DNA from: Membranipora membranacea
Taxonomy: Eukaryota > Bryozoa > Gymnolaemata > Cheilostomatida > Membraniporidae
Assembly: GCA_914767715.1 (NCBI GenBank)
Contig: OU612065.1
Location: 23,190,001-23,250,000, forward strand
Length of the DNA: 60,000 bases
Reading direction: 5' to 3'
Part shown: piece by piece, positions 1 through 11,304 of the stretch
Layout of the letters: each line of letters begins with the position of its first letter
Numbering within the stretch: position 1 is the first letter of the stretch
The notes under the pieces: model-generated
Database searches by the model: none
Told to the model about the DNA's origin: nothing
The model's input: the letters and a program-made list of their open reading frames with translations, nothing else
Translations under genes and position numbers: made by a program

Positions 1-283
1 AAATTTAAATGATAGCAGCTTAGACAAGATGGCTGCTGGATGGTTTTAGCAGTAGCTGCTGAAGTCACCGGAAACTCTCACGCCAACTCATCTAAAGGTT
101 TATCAACCTCGTTGCAATACCGATTATCCCGGAAACTTTAACACCAACTTATCTTAAAGTTTGTCAACCTCGTTGCAATACCGATTATCCCGGAAACTTT
201 AACACCAACTTAACTTAAGGTTTATCACCCTTGTTGCAGTACCGATAATCTTAGATGTGTTATATTTATTTTGCTTTCTGCAG
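1..283 (+). other. MSH5 intron, upstream part
   Basis: Non-coding stretch before the first MSH5 exon seen here. It is mostly a three-copy minisatellite and ends in a pyrimidine-rich tract and CAG acceptor just before position 284. The preceding MSH5 exons lie outside the window. Confidence 0.7.
68..250. repeat. 61-bp minisatellite, three copies
   Basis: Three head-to-tail copies of exactly 61 bp (68-128, 129-189, 190-250), each starting CCGGAAACT and ending near TACCGATTATC. Copies 2 and 3 differ at several scattered positions. The array is intronic and stops about 33 bp before an MSH5 acceptor site. Confidence 0.9.
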
Positions 284-3200
284 AGAATAGTCTGCAGGAT
301 GAGAAATGCTGGACTCATATATACAGACTGGCTGGCAATGCATCGGGTGAGTAAATTACACGTAATGGTCCTACACTGTTTACTGGAGAGAGACCATTGA
401 CAACATGTCGTTCTTAGCATTTGGAACTCTGAATTGAGAACACATCATCATTGTTAGCCGATCTTGACAAGATTGTCAAGACATGCTACATCATTTTATA
501 AAAATTTAACTGGAGAATGTCATGAGCTGATTGTTAGGTAAGCATGCGTTGAACTGCACAGTCAGTAAGTGGGTTTACTGGTGGGGGAGAGTCCCTCCAG
601 ACAGGGAGTGTGGGCCCTAGTGGAACACATTTTCCTGCCTATTGTGTAAGAAATGTGGAGTCGTGTAACCTAAAAAAGGGATCACAACTCCAATATGTAT
701 GTGTTTTGTAGGTTCTTCAAAGTTTGATTATTATCACAGAGATATGCACTCAGCACGTAGAAGAACTCTGCATATTCACGAAGGTGAGTAACTTCCTTTC
801 CATCCAAATAATTTAAAATGCAAACTTTTTATATAATAGAAACGGCCTGCAATCCCGATCGAATTGCGACCTGTTGTTGGATGGTGATGTCTAGGGGTCA
901 GTCAGTCATAGTGATTATTTACTCCCCAAGATTTTAAATACACTCACATGCCTTCTCTTCACACAAAAGAGTTTGGAGAAACGAATCTAGAGATACAATA
1001 ATTGCGTAACATTTTAAATGTCTATAATTAGATAATTTAGAGAGGTTGCGAAATCTCTAATAAGCCTTCCTGATTCCAACTCTTCGGTGCCTCAAGCATC
1101 GAAGAACCTTTGTCCCATGGTGTGCCACAGGATTTCCCTTACCTCAAACATGTTATTACCTTAAAATGAGGTTATAATTTACAACCAATTGCCTCACATG
1201 ATATAATTGATAATATAATATTTGGCTGTGCTGATGTCAAACATGAAAAAAGTGTGCCTAATGAAAATGAAGACAAAGCACCTTACTCACTGAGCTAAAG
1301 AGTCAACTATGAGTTAAAGAGAAAAATACCTATTTCTTTTAGCAAAATCTTGACCCTCTAAATTGAAAAAAAAATTTAGGAAGAGAAGTGTCACTAAATT
1401 CAATCCGTTGTTTCTTATCTGCCTGCAGGGTATTTGAAAGGAATTCCTCTGATGGCCTTGTGATAATTTAAACTTTGAACTGAAGATCATATGTTGGACA
1501 CTGGGAACAGATGCCAAAATTATTGAAAACATATTTTTCATTAGACACTGACAAGCTGTATGTCTATAATATACTATATCTATAATATAATATATAATAA
1601 TAAAATATAATACTATTATACTATATCTTTAATAGTTTCCGGAGTACAGACAGAGTATCCAGTCAGCTGGACAGATATTGTTTGATATACTGGATGTGGA
1701 GCAAACTAAGCTGATGAAATCATTCACTATAAAAACTAACTATGACCCCGAGATGGATAAATGTGAGCTATTATCTGTGTTTGTGCCAGGCTAATAAGGC
1801 ATACAGAACTTGTCTGTCTATGGAGATTGGTTGGTTTGTACATTGGGGTACTTTGTAGCATGTATATGATGTATGATATACCTCACCCTTAAACTTATAT
1901 GTTTATGACCTCACCCAATATAAGGCAGCTAATCATAGAAATCTTAAAACATCAATGTGCAATTAGGAGTTGTGTTGTCATGACAAGGAATGGAAACGGC
2001 CAATTTCTCTTCCTCAAATGCATGTTGATGTCAGCCGCTGCTTTCTTGACAAAATACTGTTATAATGTATATTCTTATTCTACTGCTTCATGAATTGTTC
2101 AGTGTAATTTTTCATGTGAAATTATAAACAGCACATGAGCATCCCATGAGAAGCTTTAAAATCGCAAGCGATCACATATATAGCTAACAATGGAGAGCTC
2201 ATGGATTCGATTTCTGCTCCTGACTTTATGGCTTTGCCCAATCTTCTCCCTACCCTCTCACCACAATAGTCAGATGAACTTCAAATCATTCAAAATAACC
2301 AGAACTTGCAACCTCAGAAAAAATCACACATATCTCAAACTCCTTAAAACCTCATAATCATAAATATACTGACAGCTATACTGACAGCTATACTGACAGC
2401 TATACTGACAGCTATACTGACAGCTATACTGACAGCTATACTGACAGCTATACTGACAGCTATACTGACAGCTATACTGACAGCTATACTGACAGCTATA
2501 CTGACAGCTATACTGACAGCTATACTTGGGAGGAATTGAAAACAACCAAAATTGCTATCTGATTGCTCACTCAATGACTGAGTGATACGTGCTAGGGTCT
2601 CACTCAGAAACCGTTCACTCATTCATGGAACTATATACATTCTGAGTGAGCGATTTGGGAGCGATTTTGTCTAATTGAAACACAAAGTGAGTGATAATTT
2701 TGTGCGATGTGATTGGGATAATTTGCTTTAGAAAAGTTATCGCTCATTTTTATTGAAATACCCCCCTGAAAGCTATACTGAAAAATAATCTGAAGACCAA
2801 GCTGACAAATATACCGGCAACCATACCGACAGCGATACTGACAAGTATACTGACAACATTCTCACCCCACCAACATCGTGAATGTGTTCTATCACCTATT
2901 CTCTCGAGTATATGATCTAACATAACTATTCTGCTCTTAAAAAAAGACAAATCTGTCCCTCTTAATAGACAGGCTGTGTTAACTACATAGAGAAGGGTGG
3001 TGAAAACTGTTAAAATAGAAAATCAAATAAGGAGTTGTGTTAACACGGCAAGAAAGAGGACGACTAATTTCTCTTCTTGATAACACAATTGTTGGTAATT
3101 GCCTATAAATACGGCACTGTCCCTTGTCAACGGCTGTATCATAGACAGGATAGTGAGACAGTGACAGTGGTTTAAATGCCTACTTAGCTACAGTCTGTGT

Positions 3201-6200
3201 AGCCTGTCATGACAAGCTTGTCAAGACAGTCAGTGCTGATCATGGTCGGAATCTGAGCACTTTCCCCTCTAATAAACCATGCAATGAAACCACGTCCATC
3301 TTATATTTCATGCTGCAATCACAAGCTAATAATAATCATTATATATAATTGTATTTTAATTGCTAGTGGTTCAGAGGTGCAGGGACTTGCCTGAGTTACT
3401 TGGTGAGAGGCTAACACCACATGTCAGGGAGATCAAACAGATAGTAAAGAGTGCTGTCCATATACATTACTCTTCCCAGGTTTGGTTTTACTTATTCCTT
3501 CAGCCCTCGAATTGCGCTGACTGTTATAGGTAGTTCCCCACGCTTGAATGCAGTGATGGCAATTTCTATTTTCAATGATTTTCAAAGACAGTAATAAGGC
3601 CTCACAGTCTCAACATGAAGAGATGATGTTGTACACAGATTGAGTAATGAGAGCTTTGAACAGTAGAACTGTAATTTTACCTTTGATGTGCTTAATATAT
3701 ATTAAAAGTAAAGTATCTATCAATACTGTAAAGGTAATGTTACCTTTGATGTGTTAGTTATGTTGGCCACTGCTTCTTATTTTGAGTAGAACCATTTCTC
3801 ATCAAAAGCAATTATGTCCCATTCCCTTATGCTTTGTTTTACTATTGACTCAGCATTTTGAGCTGATGGCACAGGCCCATGGTCTCGGGCATGCCGTCAA
3901 TGTCTGCCTTTACCCGCATTTTCATGACCATCAATCTCTAGTTTCAGATTGATTGCAGTAAGAATAGACTGCCTGTGATTATTCTTAAATTTTGATTTTT
4001 AAGTGGTTTCATGAATGTGGCAGCTACAGATATGCTTATTACTTGGTTTGAAATGTTGTCATATTTGGGGTTTTAAGGAGTAGGGTGATGAAGCATTGCG
4101 TTGACTTTTTGCAGTAAAATGATATGTGGAATGGCCTTTGTGATCAGGGGAATGGATAGCTACAACCCAGATCATATACCCAATACACTTGATGGTCCTT
4201 ACTTTTACACCTTACCAGTGGCATTCACACTCCAATGGTCAATAGAAGTGTCTGATATCTGAGATCATATCGATGTTTTAGCTGGGATGTCTGTTGATGG
4301 TGGATACTACTCCCAGAATGGAGAGAACTGGTGATTATAGTGTGGAGGGACTCAAGCTTGAGGTATTCTGTTATTTATGTCTATCCAAACCGTGTAACAA
4401 TGCATCACTAAAGCGTGAGCGGGCAACTCCTAGTTCACCCTGATTGTACATCTAAAATAGCTATAATAGATGAAATCGACTGGTTGCACGGATTGGATTT
4501 GAGAAAATGCGTGTATTTCCGTGCATAATGACAATAAGAATAGTCTTCTTTGATGTCCTGCACCTCAGATCTTATAAGTACTAACATAATTCATCTTCTT
4601 TTTAGTTCTTGACAGAGAAGAATGCCTACTATTCATCTATGTTCACTAGAGGTGAGTAAATAAATACTACTTCTGAAGTTATAGCCCCATCAATAGCTCA
4701 TAATACACCATTCGTCAGTTTAATAGATAGGATACTGTCTGAAACATTTGTGATCAAACATTTAAATTGTAATATTTTGAAAAATATACCTCAAGGTCAC
4801 CAACACAATTCCTAATATGGTATGCTTGAGGTCTCTGGCACCATGATTAGACAAATTTATAAATTACTTGATTTTGATACCCAAAAGGCACACACCTATT
4901 GAACCTGTCCATCCCAGGTGTTTACCATAGCCCCTACTACAATGGGCGTAAATGTGTGCATGAATCATTGAATACATATAGCATAATTAGTGGAATTAAC
5001 TTTGTAGCCTCTTGAATACATATTATTATATATTAGCTATATCCATAATATAAAAGGGGAATAGGTATGAAATGTTGGCCGCTTATCAGATTCTGTTGAT
5101 ACCTTGACAAAATTTTATTTTGATCTTTTTGAAGAAATATCAGAAGAATGCGGTGATGTTAAGACTGCTATCACAGGTGGGCCACTACAAATAATCAACA
5201 AAATATTCGTCAAACGACTTTTCTATTTTCGATCAGTTTTGATACGAAGGCTATGCGCTGACGATGGAATGTATTTGTGTTCAGTCCTCTTTTTATGATT
5301 TACTTTGATAATTTTGAAATTACTATTAAAAGTCTTGTATTCTGGGGTTGCACTAGAGAACAAGTCGTTAATGCCATGTCTTTCGGAAGAGTATTTGGCA
5401 TACATCCACCGATTCACATTGTGTTTGAGCAACAAGGGGCCATTTGGCAGCATCTCACGTGTAGCAGCCGCTTTAAAAAGCCGTTGTCTGCGCTGGGCTG
5501 CATTCTGATATTGATATTGATATAGCCATAAACATATAAATACATATAAATACATATAAATACTTATATTTATATGTTTATTGATATAAAATTGTAGATC
5601 GAGCTCTTGTGCTGATGTACCAGTTACAGAATACACTTCTACCTGAGATGGATAGTATGCTCTGCCTGCTCGATCTTTGCTCTCAACTTGATAGGTTAGT
5701 GACAATCTACTGAATGAAGGGTGTAGCTTCTACCATACTGACTCTTGTGATCTGACTGGGCATGTAGATCACTGATAAACTAGGCTATCATTACCACAAA
5801 GCAGGTGTCGTAAGGCTAAGTATGCATCATGCGTGACTTGAATTTGCGCATGTGCAAGAACAATGAGTTTAGTTTGGGTTCTGATTGCAACTTTGGAAAG
5901 GGGAAATGGGATATACCCTGCTTAAACTGTCAATCAGAATCAGCTAATAATAACAAGAGAGGATAACTATTAATAACAAATCCGCATGCTTTGGGGGAGT
6001 ATGTCATCAGAGCAGGTAGCCAATCAGATGGCTTCGGAATTCCGAGACTCAATTTTGCAGAGATCAGCTCATGCCCAGAGCTGAGCATGCGCAGAATGAG
6101 CTTCTACTGTAGACCAAGTTTGCTCCAGTTTGCCTGCGATCGCTACTGATCAGCCTAATAGCTTATAAGTGGAAGGGGAGATAACTCCTATGCAGGCAAA

Positions 6201-9200
6201 CTGGATCCAACTTGATCTAGTTCTGCTGTTATAAATAAAAAATGATATATACCTCAAAAAAATTAAAATACTGATTAAGCTTGATGGCTTTTTTCATCCT
6301 AATCCTATTCAACGACTGTTTTCATTTGAATGGCCATTCTCATAAATTACATGAATTTGTGGCTGTTGTACTACATAAATATTGCCGCTCAATTTTATGT
6401 GTCACAGGTATTCAGGAAAAAATTGGGGCCAAGGATATACAGGCTGCAATTTTTGGATTCCATCCATTGTTAAAACCTTTTGATTATGCAGAACAACGAT
6501 CCATGTGCCAAATTGTGAAATGCCAATTCAAATTGTGAAGGGGACCTCATTTTGTCAGCGGTTCCTGGTTCAAATCCATCACATTGGCATTCCATCTCTG
6601 TGTGAAAGAGCTATGAAAATTGTAATCTAATTTATGTATCGTTTATTTTCATAAAAAAGTGGAACTATTATGTAAATTTTTAGCTTATTATTTGACTGAC
6701 TACCTTTGAATTAAGCTTCTGTGGAGTGTGGAATGCATAATTAGCACACAGAGGCATGTGTCATTACTATTGGTTTGAATATACATATACTTTTATTGTC
6801 AATCTACAATCAACTTTTTGAATGATTTGACCTATCAAATAACTTAAAAAATAACATAAACATATTCATACTCTATTTGAGAACGAATCATAAACATATT
6901 CACACTCTATTTATATGTTTGTTTGTGGATTTAATATTCTGTTATGTTAAATGTGTGACCTACTGCGCCGTTTGTTTTAGCCTGATTGGTCTGAGTTCCT
7001 ATTGTGCGGAGCTGAACTATGTACGACCCGAGTTGACCAACTCTAATGAGATCGATGTTACAGGCGGAAGGTAAGATAATGGTCTAATCTCACTGACAGA
7101 GGTTGCAACCTCAGCGTTACCTTAAGTGATGATCAGCCAAGGCTTATATGTTAGTAATGTGACGTCATGCAAACCGCTCTGCACTCTTGAGGTTGCAACT
7201 GCTGATCAAACCTCTGAGGATAAGCTGAGGCTGCCAGCATATATGTTTATAATAGTGACACTGTGCAAACCTCTGAGGTTACAACCACTAAGTGTGTTTT
7301 GACCATAAGAAACTTTCTATTTGGTATGCTGGGTGATGGTGCGTTATCACCATTTAGGTACACGTGTATCTATCGATATATACGACTATGTATATATGTG
7401 TATACATTTTTAAAATTGACAGTCATGTGTAGCATTATCAACAGTAGTGTTGCATCGTCAAATCTTGATAACAAGGGGCCAAAAAAGTACAGCTCATCAG
7501 GCATACAAAAGGAAACAAATTGATTTTATTTTGAAATGTGTTTGAAGTTTCCTCATAATGCAAGATTAATGCTGACTAAGACATTATAGTGTAATCATTT
7601 TTATGTTTTGTAGACATGCCCTATTAGAGGCACAAGTTGATAACTATATCTCCAATGACATAACCAGCGGTGGGGAAGATAAACCTAGAGTGATGATTAT
7701 TACAGGGCCCAATGCCTGTGGCAAGTCTATATACCTCAAACAGGTCAATATACAAATGGCTCTATCAAACGCTTCTGATTATGTAACTGAGATACTTGAG
7801 AAATGCTCTGATACATTGTCTATTGTTGGTAGACCTGATAACAAATTTCGATTAGCCAAGTTGAGGACCTTTCTTGAGGGAGGCAATATTTCATCTTGAG
7901 TTATGGCAATGCTGTGATGTTTCCAAAAGGAACCACTCATTAATTATGCATGAGTATGTTAATTTAGGGTTGTTTGATAGATTGTTGTGCCAAGTGACCA
8001 GTTTTGGAATCTACCCTGTAATAACTTCTGCCTCGTCATTTCATCATATGACATGACAAGATTCGAGCAGCCCAGAGTTGAACTTTAGCCAGCTACTTCC
8101 CTATTTTGTAATAACAATGAACCAGATTTAACCTATTGCAAAAAAAAGTCCAGGATATATGTGACAGATTCCATACCTGTCAAGCGCTGGCCAGCAGTCG
8201 TCCCCTCACATATTTTAGACGTCACGACGACAGTTTGTCACATGACTTTTTGTTTAGCAGCTGCCCCTTGGCAATCAAATTAATGGGTATGGCATAGCAG
8301 TAGCCTTGTCACACGCCGAAACAATAAAAGTATCCGCGTGACAAGCCTAGCGTAGCAGTATCTGATTATCATACAACTTTCTATATTCCATATCCTTTAA
8401 ATTTTTAAGAATGTTGCTAAAAGTATTCTTGGCATCAATTGATGATTTGTTTATTACAATTTTCAGACGGTGCTGATAGTCTATCTAGCCCACATAGGCT
8501 GCATGGTTCCTGCCGAATCCGCTACCATCGGCGTTGTTGATGCCATATTCACTCACTTCCCAATCACTGATTCTATAAACTCGAATGTATCCACATTTAC
8601 ATCGGATCTTAGAAGGATGGCTACAGTCATGTCAAATGCTACTGAAAAATCACTGGTTGTCCTTGATGAGTTCGGAAAAGGAACATGTCCGGTGAGGAAC
8701 TGGCATAATTGTCTTATCTAACCATCTGTTACTGCATTGGTGTTAGAATAGATCTCTAAATGGTTACCATTTTATGATCCGCAAGCTGTTGGTTTTCATT
8801 TTCTTGCATAATCTTTTGGTACACAAAGTTAAGACGCTTAGAGAATGAGAATGAGACGAATACAAAACATACAATGTTCACAGGTATGTTATACAACTAA
8901 GATCATTTAAAAACTTTGTCTTTTGTCTGTCAGGTAAATGGTGCAGCTTTCCTACTCTCGATTCTTAAATATTGGTTAGAGAGACCGGAGTTATGTCCCC
9001 AAGTGATGCTGGCCTCCCATTTCCACACCATATGTAGGTCAAGCTTGATCAGAAACTCTCCTCTGGCTTCCATGAAGGTAGTGTGTATGATATGTACACA
9101 TGATTTATATCTTTCATACTACAGTTGTGCTCGTATGAAGGTATAGAGTATGCGATACATACATTGTGATATATGCTATGTCATGCTACAGTTTTGTTAG

Positions 9201-10137
9201 CAGTTGCACCCTCTAAACCTAATCTCTCCTTGATTTGAAGTACTTGCAATTAATTTTGGAGTACTTTCGTCCCTGACCAGCTTGTTTTACAAGCACTCTA
9301 CATAATCATCCGCTTTCAGGTGTCTTCCCGATATGTCCAATTCTATTGGTCAATGCAATGCATGCTGCTGTAGAACTGCCCAATATATTCTTGAAGGTGA
9401 TTCCCAAGAATTGAAACCTTGAATGTTTAGTCGTAGACTGCAGCCATGTCAAATATTCTGCTCGTCTCGAGGTAGGCATGTACTTTTTTGCTGTTTTGAC
9501 ATCATCAGATGATGGACACACATGTTGAAGATGGGGAGATGACATACTTATATGAGCTGGTAGATGGAACAGCAGGAATGAGCCAAGCCGCTAATGTAGC
9601 AAAGCTGCTACAGATAACGCAGGACTGCTCAATCAACAAACATAGCAGCCGAAGGGTACGTTGATTGATCAGCAAAAGGCTTGCTGGTCTGCCACCACTG
9701 TTTCTTTATACCATGTGTGATGAATATATTTTTTAATAATGTTGTTTGGCGCGATGACTTCTCTTTTTTACTTCTTCCTACTTCAATGTGACATGTGTGA
9801 TAATAATGTCCTATTACAATGATATTGTTTTGCATTAGTAACAGGTTTTTTGTCACTTTAGGCACTGCACAAAGTACTCTCAGACCCTATCAAACCCCAC
9901 CCCCCCCCCCCACCCATCCCCCAACTCATCCTGATCCACCTTCTATGCAGCAGTTGTGGTTGTATCAATACATAGATACTATTTTAGAGGCATCAGCAGT
10001 CAGATCTTGAGGCACGGAGACATACAAAGCAGAGAGCTAAGATGATGAGTCATGCTGCCTCTCAGATGATGAGTCTGAATCTAAATGATGAGCACAGAGT
10101 ACAGCAACTGCTCAGCTTTGTATCAGACGAGCAATGA
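284..10137 (+). CDS. MSH5: MutS homologue 5 (meiotic recombination), 3' half, partial at 5' end
   Basis: MSH5 pairs with MSH4 in a nuclear sliding clamp that stabilises meiotic recombination intermediates. Exons seen: 284-346, 712-783, 1636-1762, 3367-3479, 4282-4362, 4606-4651, 5135-5176, 5598-5694, 6981-7070, 7614-7743, 8467-8691, 8934-9077, 9509-9655, 9988-10137. All introns are GT..AG and every phase is compatible, giving 508 codons plus TGA. The order matches the C-terminal 60% of known MSH5: clamp/lever helices (exon 8 has LMYQLQ and LLDLCSQLD), Walker A TGPNACGKS in exon 10, Walker B VVLDEFGKGT in exon 11, H-loop region ASHFHT in exon 12, and a short helical tail. The N-terminal half lies upstream of the window. 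The residues around the 9655/9988 junction are the least certain, because they align poorly with the family as I remember it. No in-frame stop is seen. Confidence 0.92.
784..3366 (+). other. two MSH5 introns flanking exon 1636-1762
   Basis: About 2.5 kb with a single 127-bp exon inside. The second intron (1763-3366) holds the 12-bp tandem array at 2365-2526 and a decayed continuation near 2830-2860. Nothing else coding was recognised on either strand. Confidence 0.6.
2365..2526. repeat. perfect 12-bp tandem array (TATACTGACAGC)n
   Basis: Thirteen identical copies of TATACTGACAGC plus a half copy, without a single mismatch. Because 12 is a multiple of three, both strands stay open through it and produce spurious repetitive peptides. 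A degenerate stretch of related 12-mers (TACTGACAA variants) lies about 300 bp downstream, near 2830-2860. It sits in an MSH5 intron. Confidence 0.95.
5695..6980 (+). other. large MSH5 intron
   Basis: Intron of about 1.3 kb between the helical exon at 5598-5694 and exon 6981-7070. It contains the MITE-like inverted repeat at 6101-6230. A GGTTCAAATCC stretch near 6560 resembles a Pol III B box but has no convincing A box. No coding exon was recognised. Confidence 0.6.
6101..6230. mobile_element. short inverted-repeat element (MITE-like), copy 1
   Basis: About 35-bp terminal inverted repeats. The left end contains CCAGTTTGCCTGC and the right end GCAGGCAAACTGG, with matching flanks (GACCAAGTTTG versus CAACTTGATC). 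The interior is about 50 bp and non-coding. A related element lies at 10161-10310, downstream of the same gene. Non-autonomous DNA transposon is the likeliest class, and no target-site duplication was established. Confidence 0.65.
7071..7613 (+). other. MSH5 intron with short internal repeats
   Basis: Between the exons ending at 7070 and starting at 7614. It holds several diverged copies of a motif like CTCTGAGGTTGCAAC in both orientations (about 7095-7290), probably remains of an inverted-repeat element. Nothing coding was seen. Confidence 0.5.
7614..9077 (+). other. MSH5: MSH5 ATPase core (Walker A to H-loop exons)
   Basis: Three exons carry the ABC-type ATPase of the MutS family. The P-loop GPNACGKS is followed by YLKQ at the exon end. 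GCMVPAESATIGVVDAIFT and STFTSDLRRMA are the typical MSH signature stretch, and LVVLDEFGKGT is Walker B. After GKGT the sequence reads C-P then V-N-G across the 8691/8934 intron. The family normally has N-T (or S-T), then V-D-G, so two positions are unusual. Confidence 0.85.
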
Positions 10138-10160
10138 CTATGAGACCGTGGTGTCCTACT

Positions 10161-10310
10161 GCTGAGGTACAGCTAGGTCAAGTTTAATTCATCTGCCTGC
10201 ATTCCAGTCGCTCCCTTCCATTAGTCACGTCGCTGTGGCGTGATAAGTGGCGGGGGAGCAAGTCCAAATGCAGGCAAAGGGACCAAACTTAGTCTAGGAT
10301 ACAGCTTCCC
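10161..10310. mobile_element. short inverted-repeat element (MITE-like), copy 2
   Basis: Imperfect terminal inverted repeats of about 40 bp. The left end has AGCTAGGTCAAGTTT then TGCCTGCATT; the right end has AATGCAGGCA then AAACTTAGTCTAGG. Same design and shared core (AAGTTT..TGCCTGC) as the element at 6101-6230. It starts about 25 bp after the MSH5 stop, so it is probably transcribed within the 3' UTR. Confidence 0.6.
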
Positions 10311-10741
10311 CTCGGCCCTGGGTGAGCGGCAAAGTGAGTCGCTGTCCAACTGCTGAGATACAGCTTTCCATCTATATCAGAAGCAATGTGAGAAGACATT
10401 GTGATTTAACTTGTGGTGTATTCTTTCTTGTTCTGTTTGTCGAGGCGTGTGTACATTGATGATTTTGTCAGACAGAGTTACATCACTGATATTATGATGA
10501 AAATATACAATCAATCTAAATTGGGTGCTGTATATCTACTAAACAAAAACATCCAAATAAACAAACCTTTATATTACACCTGGTGTGATGTTTCTTGTTG
10601 GTTTCACCCTAGAATGACTTTTATCGTTGGCTGCATTTGCGTCTGATTATTGAAATCTAGATGGTTCGTGTTATTTGATCAGTTTTCATTGGTATCAGTT
10701 TTTTATTGTCATGATCGAATAATACTGTATATATATTGTTC

Positions 10742-10747
10742 AATAAA
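10742..10747 (+). terminator. candidate poly(A) signal AATAAA for MSH5
   Basis: A canonical AATAAA about 600 bp after the MSH5 stop. An alternative AATAAA lies at 10556-10561. Which one is used cannot be told from sequence. Confidence 0.45.
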
Positions 10748-11304
10748 GATTTTGAAAAGCAAAATAACAAAATATAACAAACTTAGTCTGGTAATGTATA
10801 AGTCGGTTAAAATGTGCGAATATATAAACGGATGATAAATTCCCCACTGCTGTATAATATATCTGAGAAGAATGACTCTATGTATAGACTAGAGGAATGC
10901 ATCTATACAAGACCACAATGACACACTGATCATGTGATATACTATTGCATGTATATCTCTGATCGATAGAGAGTGAATTAATGCACTTAACCAGATTACC
11001 ATCACAAGGAATTCGGAGTGACGACCCGTGTTTAATTTTACTAATTAGGTGCGGATACATGTTAGGTACTCTTACTAAATTGAGTCTAACGATTAGAGAT
11101 ACACATGATAATAGTGTAGTCTCGATGCCAGTGCGCCAAAATGATATGGGTAAACAAAGTATTCATATAAAAAATTGACCTATAAGATGCAGAAAATAGA
11201 TCCTTATTATATTATTATGGCCGACTGAAGAGCAGAGATCAGCGACGAATACAAGCCGAAGATTGTGATTGGTTAAAAATAATCCCACTATGATGTCACC
11301 AGAT

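Larger units (their letters stand above)
10138..11304. other. 3' UTR of MSH5 and convergent intergenic region
   Basis: MSH5 (+) and CSRP-A (-) converge here with about 1.2 kb between their stop codons. The region contains a MITE-like element, candidate poly(A) signals for MSH5 at 10556-10561 and 10742-10747, and otherwise AT-rich DNA. No supported gene was found. Confidence 0.7.

Noticed and set aside
2365-2526. CRISPR array
   Set aside because: Units are contiguous 12-mers with no spacers, in an animal intron.
2344-2622. repetitive 92-codon frame rich in S-I-A-V
   Set aside because: Produced by the 12-bp array; no start or splice context and it lies inside an MSH5 intron.
4110-4260. alternative MSH5 exon (frame containing I-C-G-M-A-F-V-I)
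   Set aside because: Phase does not fit its neighbours. The frame at 4282-4362 aligns better with the family and has the correct phase.
5223-5705. 160-codon - strand open frame
   Set aside because: It overlaps an MSH5 exon (5598-5694) whose + strand translation aligns with the family and fits the splice phases. The - strand peptide has no recognisable features.
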